Shown here piece by piece: positions 18,036 to 29,227 of a stretch of 64,000 bases of DNA. The stretch's first letter is position 1, and each line of letters opens with the position of its first letter. The position numbers and the translations under genes are program-made. The stretch comes from Pseudomonas anguilliseptica (GTDB lineage Bacteria; Pseudomonadota; Gammaproteobacteria; Pseudomonadales; Pseudomonadaceae), in the NCBI RefSeq assembly GCF_900105355.1, contig NZ_FNSC01000001.1, positions 1,550,001 to 1,614,000 on the forward strand, given 5' to 3'. The notes beneath the pieces are model-generated. The model saw nothing but the letters and a program-made list of their open reading frames with translations. It was not told the origin of the DNA and did not search any database.

Positions 18036-18923
18036 GTGGAAAAGCTCAAAGGTGCCCTGGTGGTGGGTTTTCTGCGTTTATTCGCTTTGTTGCCCTGGCG
18101 CGCCGTGCAGGCTGTGGGCGCGGCGATTGGCTGGCTGATGTGGAAGCTGCCGAACCGTTCCCGTGAGGTTACCCGGATCAACCTGGGCGCCTGCTTTGCT
18201 CATCTGCCGGCCGAGCAGCGCGAACGGCTGGTGGGCGAAAGCCTGCGTGATATCGGTAAAACCCTCACTGAAAGCGCCTGCGCCTGGATCTGGCCTGCGA
18301 ACAAGACGCTGGGGCTGATCAAACAGGTTGAGGGCATGCACGTGCTGCAGGATGCCCTGGCCAGCGGTAAGGGTGTGGTGCTCATCAGCAGCCACCTGGG
18401 GAATTGGGAAGTGCTGCTGCAATACGTGTGCTCACTGTGCAAACCGATCATTCTGTACCGCCCTATCAAGCTACAGGCCGTCGACGACCTGCTGGTCAAA
18501 CAACGTGTGCAGTTGGGAAACAGCCTGGCACCGTCGACCAAGGAAGGCATCCTCAGCCTGATCAAACAGGTGCGTAAGGGCGGTGTAGCGGGGATTGCCG
18601 CTGATCCAGAGCCGAGTCTTTCGAGTGGGGTTTTTGTGCCCTTCTTCGGTGTCCCCGCGTTGACCAGCAAGTTTGTGCCGTCTTTGGTAAAGGATCGCAA
18701 GGCGGAGGCCGTTTTTATGCACGCTCTGCGCCTGGACGACGGTAGTGGTTACCGGGTGGTGATTGAAGCGGCGTCGGAGGCGCTCTATGGCGAGGACATT
18801 GAGGCCGCCGTGGGCGCTCTAAACCATGGCATTGAAAAGCAGGTGCAGCAGGCGCCCAGCCAATACATGTGGAACATGAAGCGCTTCAAAAAGCGCCCTG
18901 CCGGCGAGGCCAAGTGGTATTGA
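18036..18923 (+). CDS. Lipid A secondary acyltransferase (LpxL/HtrB family)
   Basis: The GTG at 18036 with GGAG six bases upstream gives a 295-residue protein beginning MEKLKGALVVGFLRLFALLP. It has an N-terminal membrane anchor and the LpxL-type catalytic block SSHLGNWEVLL (His-x4-Glu), followed by ILYRPIK and the GVAGIAADPEPS segment near residue 190. The family transfers a secondary acyl chain from acyl-ACP to the lipid A precursor at the inner membrane. The gene order matches P. aeruginosa PA0011, assigned to lauroyl transfer. It begins 45 bases after tag, so it may share its transcript. Confidence 0.92.
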   Translation: MEKLKGALVVGFLRLFALLPWRAVQAVGAAIGWLMWKLPNRSREVTRINLGACFAHLPAEQRERLVGESLRDIGKTLTESACAWIWPANKTLGLIKQVEGMHVLQDALASGKGVVLISSHLGNWEVLLQYVCSLCKPIILYRPIKLQAVDDLLVKQRVQLGNSLAPSTKEGILSLIKQVRKGGVAGIAADPEPSLSSGVFVPFFGVPALTSKFVPSLVKDRKAEAVFMHALRLDDGSGYRVVIEAASEALYGEDIEAAVGALNHGIEKQVQQAPSQYMWNMKRFKKRPAGEAKWY

Positions 18924-18991
18924 ATGAGGCTGAGTTGCAGGCGAAGCCTGCTCTAGACTAGGCTGGGGAAATCCACTCTGACGGACGGCGC

Positions 18992-19264
18992 ATGAGCAAT
19001 AGTCGAAAGAATGTCCGCACCCCTCTCAAGGTACGCCTGCGTATCGATCATCCGGTGCATGGCGAGTTGCTGGTCACCACCCGGGATATTTCCGAATGCG
19101 GCGTCTATGTGCTGATAGACCAGGCGCAGGACGTACTGGCCATGGGCGAGCAGGTGCAAGGCCAGGTACAGGGGTTGCCGATGGAGGCGCCGATACTCAT
19201 GCTCGAAGTGGTACGCGTTGAAGCTCTGGGAGTTGGCCTGCGTTTTGTGCAAACCGAGGAGTAG
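18992..19264 (+). CDS. PilZ domain protein
   Basis: A 90-residue single-domain protein. It has a short N-terminal Arg-rich stretch (SRKNVRTPLKVRLRI) that resembles the RxxxR half of the c-di-GMP site, and the second half TRDISECGVYV ([DN]xSxxG). PilZ domains bind c-di-GMP and pass the signal to a partner. The gene order matches the PilZ gene PA0012. No partner is evident here apart from the distant GGDEF/EAL protein in this window. Confidence 0.85.
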   Translation: MSNSRKNVRTPLKVRLRIDHPVHGELLVTTRDISECGVYVLIDQAQDVLAMGEQVQGQVQGLPMEAPILMLEVVRVEALGVGLRFVQTEE

Positions 19265-19283
19265 TCCGGGCTCTTTTTCTGGA

Positions 19284-19607
19284 CTAGTGAGCCTGCTTGT
19301 CCAGGCGCTTGAGAAATACGCTGATTTCCTTCCCCGCCTGTTTGTCGCCCTTATCTTCTGCCGCTCGCAAGCCCTGCGTCCAGGCGTCTCGCGCCTCGGC
19401 GCTGAGCCCCTGCTTGTTCAGCGCCTGGCCGAGCAGCTTCCAGGCGGCTGAATACTGCGCATCGAACTCAACGCAGCGCTGCAAATGCTCCGCCGCGCGA
19501 GCGAACTCCGCCGTATCCAGATAGCCCTTGCCCAGGCCGAAGCGCAGCAGGGCGTTGTCCATGCCTTTGGCCAGCATCTTTTCCAGGGCTTCGGTGCTCA
19601 TGGGCAA
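19284..19607 (-). CDS. TPR-repeat protein
   Basis: A 107-residue soluble protein with two to three tetratricopeptide-like helices (DNALLRFGLGKGYLDTAEFARAAEHLQRCV, then YSAAWKLLGQALNKQGLSAEARDAWTQGL; positions ~15-45 and 50-85). No enzymatic motif. It starts 3 bases after the trkA stop on the same strand, so it is the last gene of the def-fmt-rsmB-trkA run; the corresponding place in P. aeruginosa (PA0015) also holds a hypothetical protein. It probably acts as a protein-protein adaptor; the partner is unknown. Confidence 0.85.
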   Translation of the reverse strand: MPMSTEALEKMLAKGMDNALLRFGLGKGYLDTAEFARAAEHLQRCVEFDAQYSAAWKLLGQALNKQGLSAEARDAWTQGLRAAEDKGDKQAGKEISVFLKRLDKQAH

Positions 19608-19610
19608 CTC

Positions 19611-20984
19611 CTAAAAGAAGGTCAGGCCGACCTGGAACAAGCGCTCGGCATCGCGGATGTACTTCTTGTCGACCAGGAACAGAATCACGTGGTCGCCGGA
19701 TTCGATCACCGTGTCGTCGTGGGCAATCAGCACTTCTTCATTGCGGATAATTGCGCCGATGGTGGTACCCGGCGGCAGGGCAATATCTTCGATCATGCGG
19801 CCGACCACCTTGCTCGACTTGGCATCACCATGGGCAATCGCCTCGATAGCTTCGGCCGCACCACGGCGCAAGCTGTGCACGCTTTCAATATCACCACGAC
19901 GCACGTGGGTCAGCAGGGTGCCGATGGTGGCCAGCTGCGGGCTGATGGCGATGTCGATTTCGCCACCTTGCACCAGGTCGACGTAGGCCGGGTTGTTGAT
20001 GATGGTCATCACCTTGCGCGCGCCGAGGCGTTTGGCCAGCAATGACGACATGATGTTGGCTTCGTCGTCGTTGGTCAGGGCCAGGAAGATGTCGGCGTCG
20101 CTGATGTTTTCTTCCACCAGCAGGTCGCGGTCCGAGGCACTGCCCTGCAGCACAATGGTGCTGTCGAGGGTCTCCGAGAGGTAGCGGCAGCGCGCCGGGT
20201 TCATCTCGATGATCTTCACCTGGTAGCGGCTCTCGATGGCCTCGGCCAGACGCTCACCAATATGCCCGCCGCCGGCGATCACCACCTTCTTGTAGCTGTC
20301 TTCCATGCGGCGCATTTCGCTCATCACCGCGCGGATATGTGCCTTGGCGGCGATAAAGAACACTTCGTCGTCGGCTTCGATCACCGTGTCGCCTTGCGGC
20401 ATGATCGCCCGGTTGCGGCGGAAGATCGCCGCCACGCGGGTGTCGACATTGGGCATGTGTTCGCGCAGCTGACGCAGCTGCTGGCCGACCAGCGGGCCGC
20501 CATAGTAGGCCTTGACCGCCACCAGCTGAGCCTTGCCCTCGGCGAAGTCGATCACCTGCAAGGCGCCGGGGTACTCGATCAGGCGCTTGATGTAGTTGGT
20601 CACCACCTGCTCTGGGCTGATCAGCACGTCGACCGGGATCGACTCGTTGCTGAACAGACCGCCGCGGGTCAGGTAGGCCGCTTCACGCACCCGGGCAATC
20701 TTGGTTGGGGTGTGGAACAGGCTGTAGGCCACCTGGCAGGCGATCATGTTGATTTCATCGCTGTTGGTCACCGCCACCAGCATGTCGGCATCGTCCGCAC
20801 CGGCCTGGCGCAGCACCGTGGGGAAGGAGCCACGGCCCTGTACGGTGCGAATATCCAGGCGGTCGCCGAGGTCACGCAGACGGTCACCGTCGGTGTCGAC
20901 CACGGTGATGTCGTTGGCTTCGCTGGCCAGGTGTTCCGCCAGGGTGCCGCCAACCTGGCCGGCGCCGAGAATGATGATCTTCAC
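19611..20984 (-). CDS. trkA: Trk system potassium uptake protein TrkA
   Basis: A 457-residue cytoplasmic protein with two tandem RCK units. Each has a Rossmann NAD-binding domain followed by a TrkA-C domain: the first starts [19 protein letters not shown], the second [20 protein letters not shown] near residue 233. TrkA forms the gating ring of the TrkH/TrkG K+ transporters and responds to NAD(H) and ATP. The length equals the family norm (458 in E. coli). It starts 12 bases downstream of the rsmB stop, implying co-transcription as in other Pseudomonas. Confidence 0.96.
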   Translation of the reverse strand: MKIIILGAGQVGGTLAEHLASEANDITVVDTDGDRLRDLGDRLDIRTVQGRGSFPTVLRQAGADDADMLVAVTNSDEINMIACQVAYSLFHTPTKIARVREAAYLTRGGLFSNESIPVDVLISPEQVVTNYIKRLIEYPGALQVIDFAEGKAQLVAVKAYYGGPLVGQQLRQLREHMPNVDTRVAAIFRRNRAIMPQGDTVIEADDEVFFIAAKAHIRAVMSEMRRMEDSYKKVVIAGGGHIGERLAEAIESRYQVKIIEMNPARCRYLSETLDSTIVLQGSASDRDLLVEENISDADIFLALTNDDEANIMSSLLAKRLGARKVMTIINNPAYVDLVQGGEIDIAISPQLATIGTLLTHVRRGDIESVHSLRRGAAEAIEAIAHGDAKSSKVVGRMIEDIALPPGTTIGAIIRNEEVLIAHDDTVIESGDHVILFLVDKKYIRDAERLFQVGLTFF

Positions 20985-20996
20985 AGGATCGCTCCG

Positions 20997-22310
20997 TTAG
21001 CCGCGGGGAGTCGCGGCGACTTTTATCAGCTTGGCATAGTAGAAGCCGTCGTGGCCGTCGACTTGCGGGAATAGCTGGCGGCCGTGGGGCGTTTGCACAC
21101 CGAACGGGCCGCCGATATCCAGCTCGCGAGCACCGGGGGTGCGGGCGAGGAACGCGGCGATGTTGTCACTGTTCTCTGCGGGCATCACCGAGCAGGTGGC
21201 GTAGAGCAGGATGCCGCCGACTTCCAGAGTCTGCCATAGGCTATCCAGCAGCTCGCCCTGCAGTTTGGCCAGGGCGGGGATGTCATCGGCCTGGCGGGTC
21301 AGTTTGATATCGGGGTGACGGCGGATCACCCCGGTGGCCGAGCAGGGCGCGTCGAGCAGGATGCGCTGGAACGGCTTGCCGTCCCACCAGGCAGCTAAAT
21401 CACGGCCATCGGCGGCGATCAGCTCGGCGTGAAGGCCCAGGCGTTTGAGGTTCTCGCGTACGCGCACCAGGCGTTTTTCTTCCAGATCCACCGCCAAAAC
21501 GCCGGTCAGTGCGGGCTCGGCTTCCAGTAGATGGCAGGTCTTGCCGCCGGGCGCGGCGCAGGCGTCCAGCACGCGTTGACCGGGGGCCAGATCGAGCAGT
21601 TCGGCCGCTAGTTGCGCCGCTTCGTCCTGCACACTGACGCGACCTTCGGCAAAGCCCGGCAGGGTGGTGACATCGCAGGCCTGAAGCAGGCGGATGCCGT
21701 CGCGGCTAAAGGTGCAAGGCTCGGCCTCAAAGCCGACGCGGCGCAGCTCGGCCAGGTAGTCGTCACGGCTGCCGAGGCGGCGGTTGACCCGCAGAATCAG
21801 CGGCGGGTGGGCATTGTTGGCCGCGCAGATGCTTTCCCAGTGTTCCGGCCACTGGGCTTTCAGGGCTTTTTGCAACCAGCGCGGGTGGGCAGTGTGCAGC
21901 ACCGGGTCGCGCTCTAGGCTGGCGATAATGCTCTCGCCATCGCGCTGGGCATTGCGCAGCACGGCATTCAGCAGGCCCTTGAGCGAGGGCTTTTTCAGTT
22001 TGTCAACACAGGCTACCGTTTCACCGATGGCTGCGTGGGCGGGAATACGACTGTAGAACAGCTGGTACAGGCCGATCAGCAGCAGTGCTTCGACATCGCG
22101 GTCTGCGGCCTTGAAGGGTTTTTGCAGCAGCTTCTCGGCGATCAGGGCCAGGCGTGGTTGCCAGCGTGCGGTGCCAAAGGCCAGGTCCTGGGCCAGGCCT
22201 CGATCACGCGGCTCGACCTTATCCAGCAATGGCGGCAGGCTGCTGCCCAGTGAAGCCTTGCCAGCCAGCACACTGGCCAAGGCGCGAGCGGCAGCGAGAC
22301 GTGGGTTCAT
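20997..22310 (-). CDS. rsmB: 16S rRNA (cytosine-967-C5)-methyltransferase
   Basis: A 437-residue protein with an N-terminal NusB-like RNA-binding domain (~1-135; [26 protein letters not shown]) and a C-terminal Fmu/Sun SAM methyltransferase domain. Motif I is [15 protein letters not shown]. The [17 protein letters not shown] and [11 protein letters not shown] motifs carry the two catalytic cysteines of the RNA m5C family. It methylates C967 of 16S rRNA. The ATG overlaps the fmt stop by four bases, so translation is coupled. Confidence 0.95.
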   Translation of the reverse strand: MNPRLAAARALASVLAGKASLGSSLPPLLDKVEPRDRGLAQDLAFGTARWQPRLALIAEKLLQKPFKAADRDVEALLLIGLYQLFYSRIPAHAAIGETVACVDKLKKPSLKGLLNAVLRNAQRDGESIIASLERDPVLHTAHPRWLQKALKAQWPEHWESICAANNAHPPLILRVNRRLGSRDDYLAELRRVGFEAEPCTFSRDGIRLLQACDVTTLPGFAEGRVSVQDEAAQLAAELLDLAPGQRVLDACAAPGGKTCHLLEAEPALTGVLAVDLEEKRLVRVRENLKRLGLHAELIAADGRDLAAWWDGKPFQRILLDAPCSATGVIRRHPDIKLTRQADDIPALAKLQGELLDSLWQTLEVGGILLYATCSVMPAENSDNIAAFLARTPGARELDIGGPFGVQTPHGRQLFPQVDGHDGFYYAKLIKVAATPRG

Positions 22311-23251
22311 TGACCGAGCACCAGGCCAGGAGCGAACTGCTCGCGGCGGCTGTTGTACAGATCACTGAAGTTCAGTGCTTTGCCGCCGGGCAGCTGCAGG
22401 CGGGTCAGACGCAATGCGCCTACGCCACAGGCCACGGTCAGGCCAGATTTATCGGCAGCGAGAATAGTGCCGGGTTGGCCTTGCCCTTCACCCAAAGTAG
22501 CGGCGTGCACCTTGATGGCTTCGCCACTTAGCGTGCTATGGCAGATCGGCCAGGGGTGAAAGGCGCGTACTAGATGCTCCAGCTCAATGGCCGGGCGGTT
22601 CCAGTCCAGGCGCGCTTCATCTTTGTTCAGCTTGTGTGCATAGGTCGCCAGGCTGTCGTCTTGTACTTCACCAACCAGATTGCTGGCTGCCAGGCCGCTG
22701 ATTGCTTGAATCACCGCCTGTGGGCCGAGGCTGGCGAGGCGGTCGTGCAGGCTGCCGCCAGTATCTTCGGCAGAAATGGGCGTGCTGACCTTGAGCAGCA
22801 TCGGCCCGGTATCCAGGCCGGCTTCCATCTGCATTACGGTGACGCCGGACTCGGCATCGCCGGCCTCGACTGCGCGCTGAATCGGCGCAGCACCACGCCA
22901 GCGTGGCAGTAGCGAGGCGTGACTGTTGATGCACCCCAGGCGCGGTGTATCCAGCACCACTTGCGGCAGGATCAGGCCGTAAGCCACCACCACCATCAGG
23001 TCGGGCTTGAGCGCCGCCAACTCGGCTTGCGCAGCGTGATCACGCAGGGTTTGCGGCTGGTACACCGGGATGTTGTGCTGCAGAGCGAGCTGCTTGACCG
23101 GGCTGGGTGTGAGTTTCTGCCCACGACCGGCCGGCCGATCCGGCTGGCTGTACACGGCAATGATCTGGTGGGGCGTGTCGAGCAAGGCCTTGAGGTGTTC
23201 GGCGGCGAATTCCGGGGTGCCGGCAAAGACAATACGCAAAGACTCAGACAT
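22307..23251 (-). CDS. fmt: Methionyl-tRNA formyltransferase
   Basis: A 314-residue protein. It has the N-terminal formyl-transfer domain ([19 protein letters not shown]), the substrate loop [13 protein letters not shown], the catalytic [20 protein letters not shown] with Asn-His, and [17 protein letters not shown]; a C-terminal OB-like tRNA-binding domain follows. It formylates Met-tRNA(fMet) for initiation. Length and motifs are standard. It sits between def and rsmB, the conserved order in Proteobacteria; a hairpin terminator lies between def and fmt. Confidence 0.97.
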   Translation of the reverse strand: MSESLRIVFAGTPEFAAEHLKALLDTPHQIIAVYSQPDRPAGRGQKLTPSPVKQLALQHNIPVYQPQTLRDHAAQAELAALKPDLMVVVAYGLILPQVVLDTPRLGCINSHASLLPRWRGAAPIQRAVEAGDAESGVTVMQMEAGLDTGPMLLKVSTPISAEDTGGSLHDRLASLGPQAVIQAISGLAASNLVGEVQDDSLATYAHKLNKDEARLDWNRPAIELEHLVRAFHPWPICHSTLSGEAIKVHAATLGEGQGQPGTILAADKSGLTVACGVGALRLTRLQLPGGKALNFSDLYNSRREQFAPGLVLGQ

Positions 23252-23268
23252 GGGTTCTCACTGCTAGA

Positions 23269-23297
23269 AAGAAAAAGGCTTGCCGTAGCAAGCCTTT
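23269..23297 (-). terminator. Hairpin between def and fmt
   Basis: AAAGGCTTGC (23274-23283), loop CGTA, GCAAGCCTTT (23288-23297) form a 10-bp perfect stem. Read on the minus strand it is followed by a T-rich stretch. It would partly terminate def transcripts before fmt, setting a lower level for fmt-rsmB-trkA. Confidence 0.7.
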
Positions 23298-23309
23298 GCA
23301 AGGTGTGGC

Positions 23310-23816
23310 TCAAGCCTGCTGGCGGTGCTGCTTTTCCAGCTTCTTCTTGATCCGGTCGCGTTTGAGATTAGACAGGTAATCAACAAACAGCTTGCCGTTA
23401 AGGTGGTCGCATTCGTGCTGGATGCACACGGCCAGCAGGCCTTCGGCGATCAGCTCATAGGGCTGACCATCGCGGTCCAGCGCCTTGATCTTGACCTTCT
23501 GCGGGCGGTCGACGTTTTCATAGAAGCCAGGCACCGAGAGGCAGCCCTCCTGGTACTGGTCCATTTCATCGGTCAGCGGCTCGAACTCGGGGTTGATAAA
23601 CACCCGTGGCTCGGACTTGTCTTCGGACAGGTCCATAACCACCAGGCGCTTGTGCACGTTAACCTGCGTCGCGGCCAGGCCTATGCCCGGGGCGTCGTAC
23701 ATGGTTTCAAACATGTCATCGATCAGCTGACGCAAGGCGTCATCGACCACGTCCACCGGCTTGGCGATGGTGCGCAGGCGCGGATCGGGAAATTCGAGGA
23801 TATTCAGGATCGCCAT
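23310..23816 (-). CDS. def: Peptide deformylase
   Basis: A 168-residue enzyme with the three family motifs in order: GIGLAATQV (44-52), EGCLSVPG (90-97, metal ligand Cys92) and QHECDHLNG (133-141, ligands His134 and His138, catalytic Glu135). It removes the formyl group from nascent proteins and works with fmt encoded downstream. The length equals the standard Fe-dependent class 1 enzyme. It is divergent from the LysM gene with a 152-base promoter region between. Confidence 0.97.
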   Translation of the reverse strand: MAILNILEFPDPRLRTIAKPVDVVDDALRQLIDDMFETMYDAPGIGLAATQVNVHKRLVVMDLSEDKSEPRVFINPEFEPLTDEMDQYQEGCLSVPGFYENVDRPQKVKIKALDRDGQPYELIAEGLLAVCIQHECDHLNGKLFVDYLSNLKRDRIKKKLEKQHRQQA

Positions 23817-23968
23817 ATGCGTTTGTGATGCACTTGTGGAATAAAGTCAAAATCCGCTGCTAAGATGATGAGCAGCATTGAAAAACGGCTTCACGCCGCA
23901 GCACGACTGGGTTTTGTAGCGGCGCTAGGGCGCTCCACGTGAAGACACATAATAAAGGGATTCACCGC

Positions 23969-24994
23969 ATGAGGAAATCACTACTCGCCCTGCTGCTGCT
24001 TGCGGCAAGTGGCTTGGCCCAGGCCGAAGTGCAACTTAAGGACGGTCACCCAGACCGTTATACCGTGGTCAAGGGCGATACCCTCTGGGATATCTCCGGT
24101 AAATTTCTCAGCCAGCCGTGGAAGTGGCCAGAAATCTGGCACGCCAACCCACAGGTGGAAAACCCCCATCTGATCTATCCGGGCGACCAGCTTAGCTTGG
24201 TATATATCGATGGTCAGCCACGTCTGATGCTTAATCGTGGTGAGTCGCGCGGCACCATCAAACTGTCACCGCAGGTGCGTAGAACGCCGATGGCCGAAGC
24301 CATTCCGGCGATTCCCCTGGAGGCGATCAACAGCTTCCTGCTGAGTAACCGCATCGTTGACACCCCAGAACAGTTCCAGGGCGCACCCTATATCGTTGCC
24401 GGCAACGCCGAGCGCGTTGTTAGTGGTGCCGGTGATCGTGTGTATGCCCGTGGTGCCTTTGATGAGTCGGCGCCGGCTTACGGCATCTTCCGTCAGGGCA
24501 AAACCTACACAGACCCTGAGACCAAGGAGTTCCTCGGAATCAACGCCGACGACATCGGCTCGGGTGAGATCGTGGCCGAGGAAGGCGATGTCGGCACTAT
24601 GCTGCTCAGCCGCTCGACTCAGGAAGTTCGCCTTGGCGACCGTCTGTTTGCTACTGAAGAGCGTGCGATCAACTCGACCTTTATGCCGAGTGAGCCGGCT
24701 GGCGAGGTCAATGGTGTGATCCTCGATGTGCCGCGTGGTGTGACCCAGATCGGTCAGTTCGATGTGGTCACCATCAACAAGGGCGCCCGCGACGGTCTGA
24801 CTGAAGGCAACGTGCTGGCGATCTACAAAACCGGTGAAACCGTACGTGATCGGGTAACCGGTGAGTCGGTGAAGATTCCGGACGAGCGTTCGGGCCTGCT
24901 GATGGTGTTCCGCACCTACGACAAGCTCAGCTATGGTCTGGTGTTGGGGGCGTCCCGCTCGCTGGCGATCATGGATAAAGTGCGTAACCCGTAA
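23969..24994 (+). CDS. LysM-domain secreted protein
   Basis: A 341-residue protein. The N-terminal signal peptide MRKSLLALLLLAASGLAQA is cleaved after residue ~20. A LysM peptidoglycan-binding domain follows at ~30-80 (YTVVKGDTLWDISGKFL, NPQVENPHLIYPGDQL); the remaining ~260 residues are a conserved periplasmic region without a known catalytic motif. The ATG at 23969 is chosen for the signal peptide and the AAAGGGA upstream. The place next to def and dprA matches P. aeruginosa PA0020. It probably anchors at the cell wall. A strong terminator follows, so it is monocistronic. Confidence 0.9.
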   Translation: MRKSLLALLLLAASGLAQAEVQLKDGHPDRYTVVKGDTLWDISGKFLSQPWKWPEIWHANPQVENPHLIYPGDQLSLVYIDGQPRLMLNRGESRGTIKLSPQVRRTPMAEAIPAIPLEAINSFLLSNRIVDTPEQFQGAPYIVAGNAERVVSGAGDRVYARGAFDESAPAYGIFRQGKTYTDPETKEFLGINADDIGSGEIVAEEGDVGTMLLSRSTQEVRLGDRLFATEERAINSTFMPSEPAGEVNGVILDVPRGVTQIGQFDVVTINKGARDGLTEGNVLAIYKTGETVRDRVTGESVKIPDERSGLLMVFRTYDKLSYGLVLGASRSLAIMDKVRNP

Positions 24995-25000
24995 AACCGA

Positions 25001-25026
25001 AAAGCCCCGCAAATGCGGGGCTTTTT
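25001..25026 (+). terminator. Intrinsic terminator after the LysM gene
   Basis: AAAGCCCCGC (25001-25010), loop AAAT, GCGGGGCTTTTT: a GC-rich perfect stem followed by a T-run, six bases after the stop codon. Confidence 0.93.
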
Positions 25027-25090
25027 ATGGTGTGCCATCTTTGGCCATCACCCTGCCGCCGTGCGGCGCGACCGATCAAGGATGATCCGC

Positions 25091-26206
25091 ATGTCGCAAC
25101 TTTCCGCTATTTCCCCTGCTATCTCTCCCGCTGAACTGGAAGCGCGTCTGCGCTTGCACTGCTTGCCGGAGTTGGGCCCCCGGCGCTTTCGCAAACTCCT
25201 CAGTGCCTTCGACAGTGCATCTGCCGCACTCAGTGCGCCGGCCAGTGCCTGGCGTTCCCTGGGTTTGCCACAGGTGTGCAGCGAGGCGCGGCGTAGTGCC
25301 GAGGTGCGTGAGCGCGCCGCGCAAAGCCTGGTCTGGCTGGAGACCGATATGCATCACCTGCTGATGTGGGATGAGGCGATTTATCCAGGGTTGTTGGCCG
25401 AGTTGGTGGATGCACCGCCGTTGCTGTTTGTTGCAGGTGACCCGACTTTGCTGGAGCAGCCGCAACTGGCCATGGTCGGTAGCCGGCGCGCATCGCGGCC
25501 AGGGTTGGATACGGCGCAGAGCTTTGCACGTAGTTTGGCCGGCGGCGGCTTTGTGATTACCAGCGGCCTGGCCCTGGGCATCGATGGCGCGGCCCATCAG
25601 GGCGCACTGGATGCCGGCGGCAAGACGGTGGCGGTGCTTGGTACCGGTTTGCAGTGCCTGTATCCGGCGCGGCACAAGAAACTCGCTGCGGATATCGTTG
25701 CCCGTGGTGGCGCGCTGGTGTCCGAGTTGCCGCTGGATTGTCCGCCTCAGGCGAGCAATTTTCCGCGGCGCAACAGAATCATCAGTGGCCTTTCCGTTGG
25801 CGTGCTGGTGGTGGAAGCCAGCCCTTCCAGCGGTTCGCTGATCACTGCACGTTTGGTCGCCGAACAGGGCCGCGAGGTGTATGCGATCCCCGGCTCAATC
25901 CACCATCCCGGCGCCCGTGGCTGCCATCAGTTGATCCGCGAAGGGGCGACGCTGGTGGAATGCATCGAGGATATTCTGCAGGCCTTGCGCGGCTGGCAGG
26001 CGCAGCCACCCGTTAGCGCCGCGCTCAAGCCAGAGCCTCCCAGTCACCCATTGCTGGCCCTGTTGCATGCCGCGCCGCATAGCAGCGAAGCGTTGGTGGT
26101 CGCCAGTGGCTGGCCTTTGGCCGAGGTGCTGGCGGCGCTGACCGAACTGGAACTGGACGGTCGCGTAGCCTGTGAAAGTGGCTGCTGGGTGGGCCGCGTG
26201 CTTTAG
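25091..26206 (+). CDS. dprA: DNA processing protein DprA (Smf)
   Basis: A 371-residue protein. An N-terminal SAM-like region is followed by the Rossmann DprA core: VGSRRASRPGLDTA, ITSGLALGIDGAAHQGAL, VAVLGTGL, SNFPRRNRIISGLS and VEASPSSGSLITA, with residues ~130-310 covering the RecA-loading and ssDNA-binding fold. The C-terminal ~65 residues form a winged-helix. DprA loads RecA on incoming single-stranded DNA during transformation. The start at 25091 is preferred over an ATG nine bases earlier because AAGGA lies 8 bases upstream. tsaC follows after 41 bases. Confidence 0.94.
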   Translation: MSQLSAISPAISPAELEARLRLHCLPELGPRRFRKLLSAFDSASAALSAPASAWRSLGLPQVCSEARRSAEVRERAAQSLVWLETDMHHLLMWDEAIYPGLLAELVDAPPLLFVAGDPTLLEQPQLAMVGSRRASRPGLDTAQSFARSLAGGGFVITSGLALGIDGAAHQGALDAGGKTVAVLGTGLQCLYPARHKKLAADIVARGGALVSELPLDCPPQASNFPRRNRIISGLSVGVLVVEASPSSGSLITARLVAEQGREVYAIPGSIHHPGARGCHQLIREGATLVECIEDILQALRGWQAQPPVSAALKPEPPSHPLLALLHAAPHSSEALVVASGWPLAEVLAALTELELDGRVACESGCWVGRVL

Positions 26207-26247
26207 CTTGGATACACTGCCCGCCAGGCCTTAGTGGAGAGCAGTGA

Positions 26248-26805
26248 ATGGTCAGCAACTGGCAGATACAGCAAGCCGCACGGGTGGTGCGCAATGGCGG
26301 TGTGATTGCCTATCCGACTGAAGCGGTATGGGGGCTGGGTTGTGATCCCTGGAATGACGAGGCGGTGGAGCGCTTGCTGGCGCTGAAGGATCGGCCGGTG
26401 CACAAGGGGCTGATTCTGGTCGCCGCCGATATTGAGCAGTTCGACTTTCTTCTCGATGCCCTGCCGGAAATCTGGCTGGCGCGTTTGGCCGGTAGTTGGC
26501 CGGGCCCCAATACCTGGCTGGTGCCACATCAGAACCGTCTGCCAGTGTGGATCAGCGGTCAGCACAGCAGCGTGGCCTTGCGCGTCAGTGATCATCCGCA
26601 GGTGTGTGCGCTGTGTCGCCTGACCGGGCCGCTGGTGTCGACCTCGGCCAATCCGGCTGGCCGTCCGTCTGCGCGTTCGCGTTTGCGGGTCGAACAGTAC
26701 TTCCCCGGCCAGTTGGATGCGGTGCTGGGTGGAGCTTTGGGCGGCCGCAAGAACCCCAGCCTGATTCGCGATCTGATCAGCGGTGATGTGGTCAGGGCGT
26801 CCTGA
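26248..26805 (+). CDS. tsaC: Threonylcarbamoyl-AMP synthase
   Basis: A 185-residue YrdC/Sua5-domain protein with [18 protein letters not shown] at the N-terminus, [13 protein letters not shown] (Lys residues of the substrate pocket), and [14 protein letters not shown] near residue 130. TsaC makes threonylcarbamoyl-AMP from threonine, bicarbonate and ATP for the t6A modification of ANN-decoding tRNAs. The length is that of the short TsaC form. It is the second gene after dprA and converges on qor, 12 bases apart. Confidence 0.94.
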   Translation: MVSNWQIQQAARVVRNGGVIAYPTEAVWGLGCDPWNDEAVERLLALKDRPVHKGLILVAADIEQFDFLLDALPEIWLARLAGSWPGPNTWLVPHQNRLPVWISGQHSSVALRVSDHPQVCALCRLTGPLVSTSANPAGRPSARSRLRVEQYFPGQLDAVLGGALGGRKNPSLIRDLISGDVVRAS

Positions 26806-26817
26806 CCATAACCCAGC

Positions 26818-27795
26818 CTAGGGCAGCAGGATGCTCGAACCGGTGGTCTGCCGCGCGCTCAGGGCCGTTTGTGCCAGCGCGGCGTCCTTGAGCGCATAGC
26901 GGTTGCTGATCTCCACCTGCAGCTTGCCGCTGGCGACCATGGCGAACAGTTCGTCCGCCATGCTTTGCAGCCGGGAAGGCGTATCGGCGTAGCCGGCCAG
27001 GGTCGGGCGGGTGACAAACAGTGAGCCCTTCTGCGCGAGGATGCCCAGGTTGACGCCGGTGACCGCGCCCGACGCATTGCCGAAGCTGACCAGCAGGCCG
27101 CGCGGTGCTATGCAGTCCAGCGAGGTTTCCCAAGTGTCTTTGCCGACGCCGTCGTAGACCACCGGGCATTTCTTGCCATCGGTCAGTTCCAGCACGCGCT
27201 GGGCGACGTTCTCATGGCTGTAGTCGATGGTCGCCCAGGCGCCCTGCTTTTTGGCCCGTGCAGCTTTTTCGGCGGAGCTTAGGGTGCCAATCAACTTGAC
27301 CCCAAGTGCCCTGGCCCACTGGCAGGCGAAGGAGCCAACCCCGCCGGCAGCGGCATGAAACAGGATGGTTTCGCCACCTTGCAGCGGGAACGTTTGGCGC
27401 AGTAGGTACTGCACCGTCAGCCCCTTGAGCATCACTGCGGCGGCCTGCTCGAAGCTGATTGCATCCGGCAGCTTGACCAGCTTCTCGGCCGGCAGTACGT
27501 GCAGCTCGCTGTAGGCGCCCAGCGGCCCGGTGGCATAGGCCACGCGGTCGCCCACTTGAAAGTCGTTCACAGCAGAGCCCACCGCCTCGACGATCCCTGC
27601 ACCCTCGGTGCCCAGGCTGGACGGCAGCGCCGGTGGTGCATACAGGCCACTGCGGAAATAGGTGTCGATAAAATTCAGGCCAATCGCCTGGTTCTGCACC
27701 CGCACTTCATTCGGGCCTGGTACGGCGGGGTTGTAGTCGGTGTATTCAAGGACGTCCGGGCCGCCGTGGCGGCTGAATTGGATACGCATGGTCAT
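26818..27795 (-). CDS. qor: Quinone oxidoreductase (zeta-crystallin family)
   Basis: A 325-residue MDR-family NADPH:quinone oxidoreductase. It has an N-terminal GroES-like domain (GGPDVLEYTDYNPAVPGPNEVRV, GLNFIDTYFRSGLY), the nucleotide-binding HAAAGGVGSFACQWA and the YDGVGKDTWE segment. There is no catalytic zinc motif, as usual for Qor. The ATG at 27795 gives the usual family length and has GGAAG upstream. It is divergent from hemF. Qor reduces quinones by one electron with NADPH; gene order matches PA0023. Confidence 0.94.
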   Translation of the reverse strand: MTMRIQFSRHGGPDVLEYTDYNPAVPGPNEVRVQNQAIGLNFIDTYFRSGLYAPPALPSSLGTEGAGIVEAVGSAVNDFQVGDRVAYATGPLGAYSELHVLPAEKLVKLPDAISFEQAAAVMLKGLTVQYLLRQTFPLQGGETILFHAAAGGVGSFACQWARALGVKLIGTLSSAEKAARAKKQGAWATIDYSHENVAQRVLELTDGKKCPVVYDGVGKDTWETSLDCIAPRGLLVSFGNASGAVTGVNLGILAQKGSLFVTRPTLAGYADTPSRLQSMADELFAMVASGKLQVEISNRYALKDAALAQTALSARQTTGSSILLP

Positions 27796-27921
27796 TTTCA
27801 GAGTCTTCCGCAATTGAATGCCTGGATGATGCCCGTAGGGGCAGAAACGTGCCGTTATCCAATCGTCTGCATTGACCGCCGTCAACTGCGGCCGTGGGGT
27901 GGCAAGAAATGGCCTGGAGCC

Positions 27922-29216
<1,295 letters not shown>

Positions 29217-29227
29217 GAGGATTATTG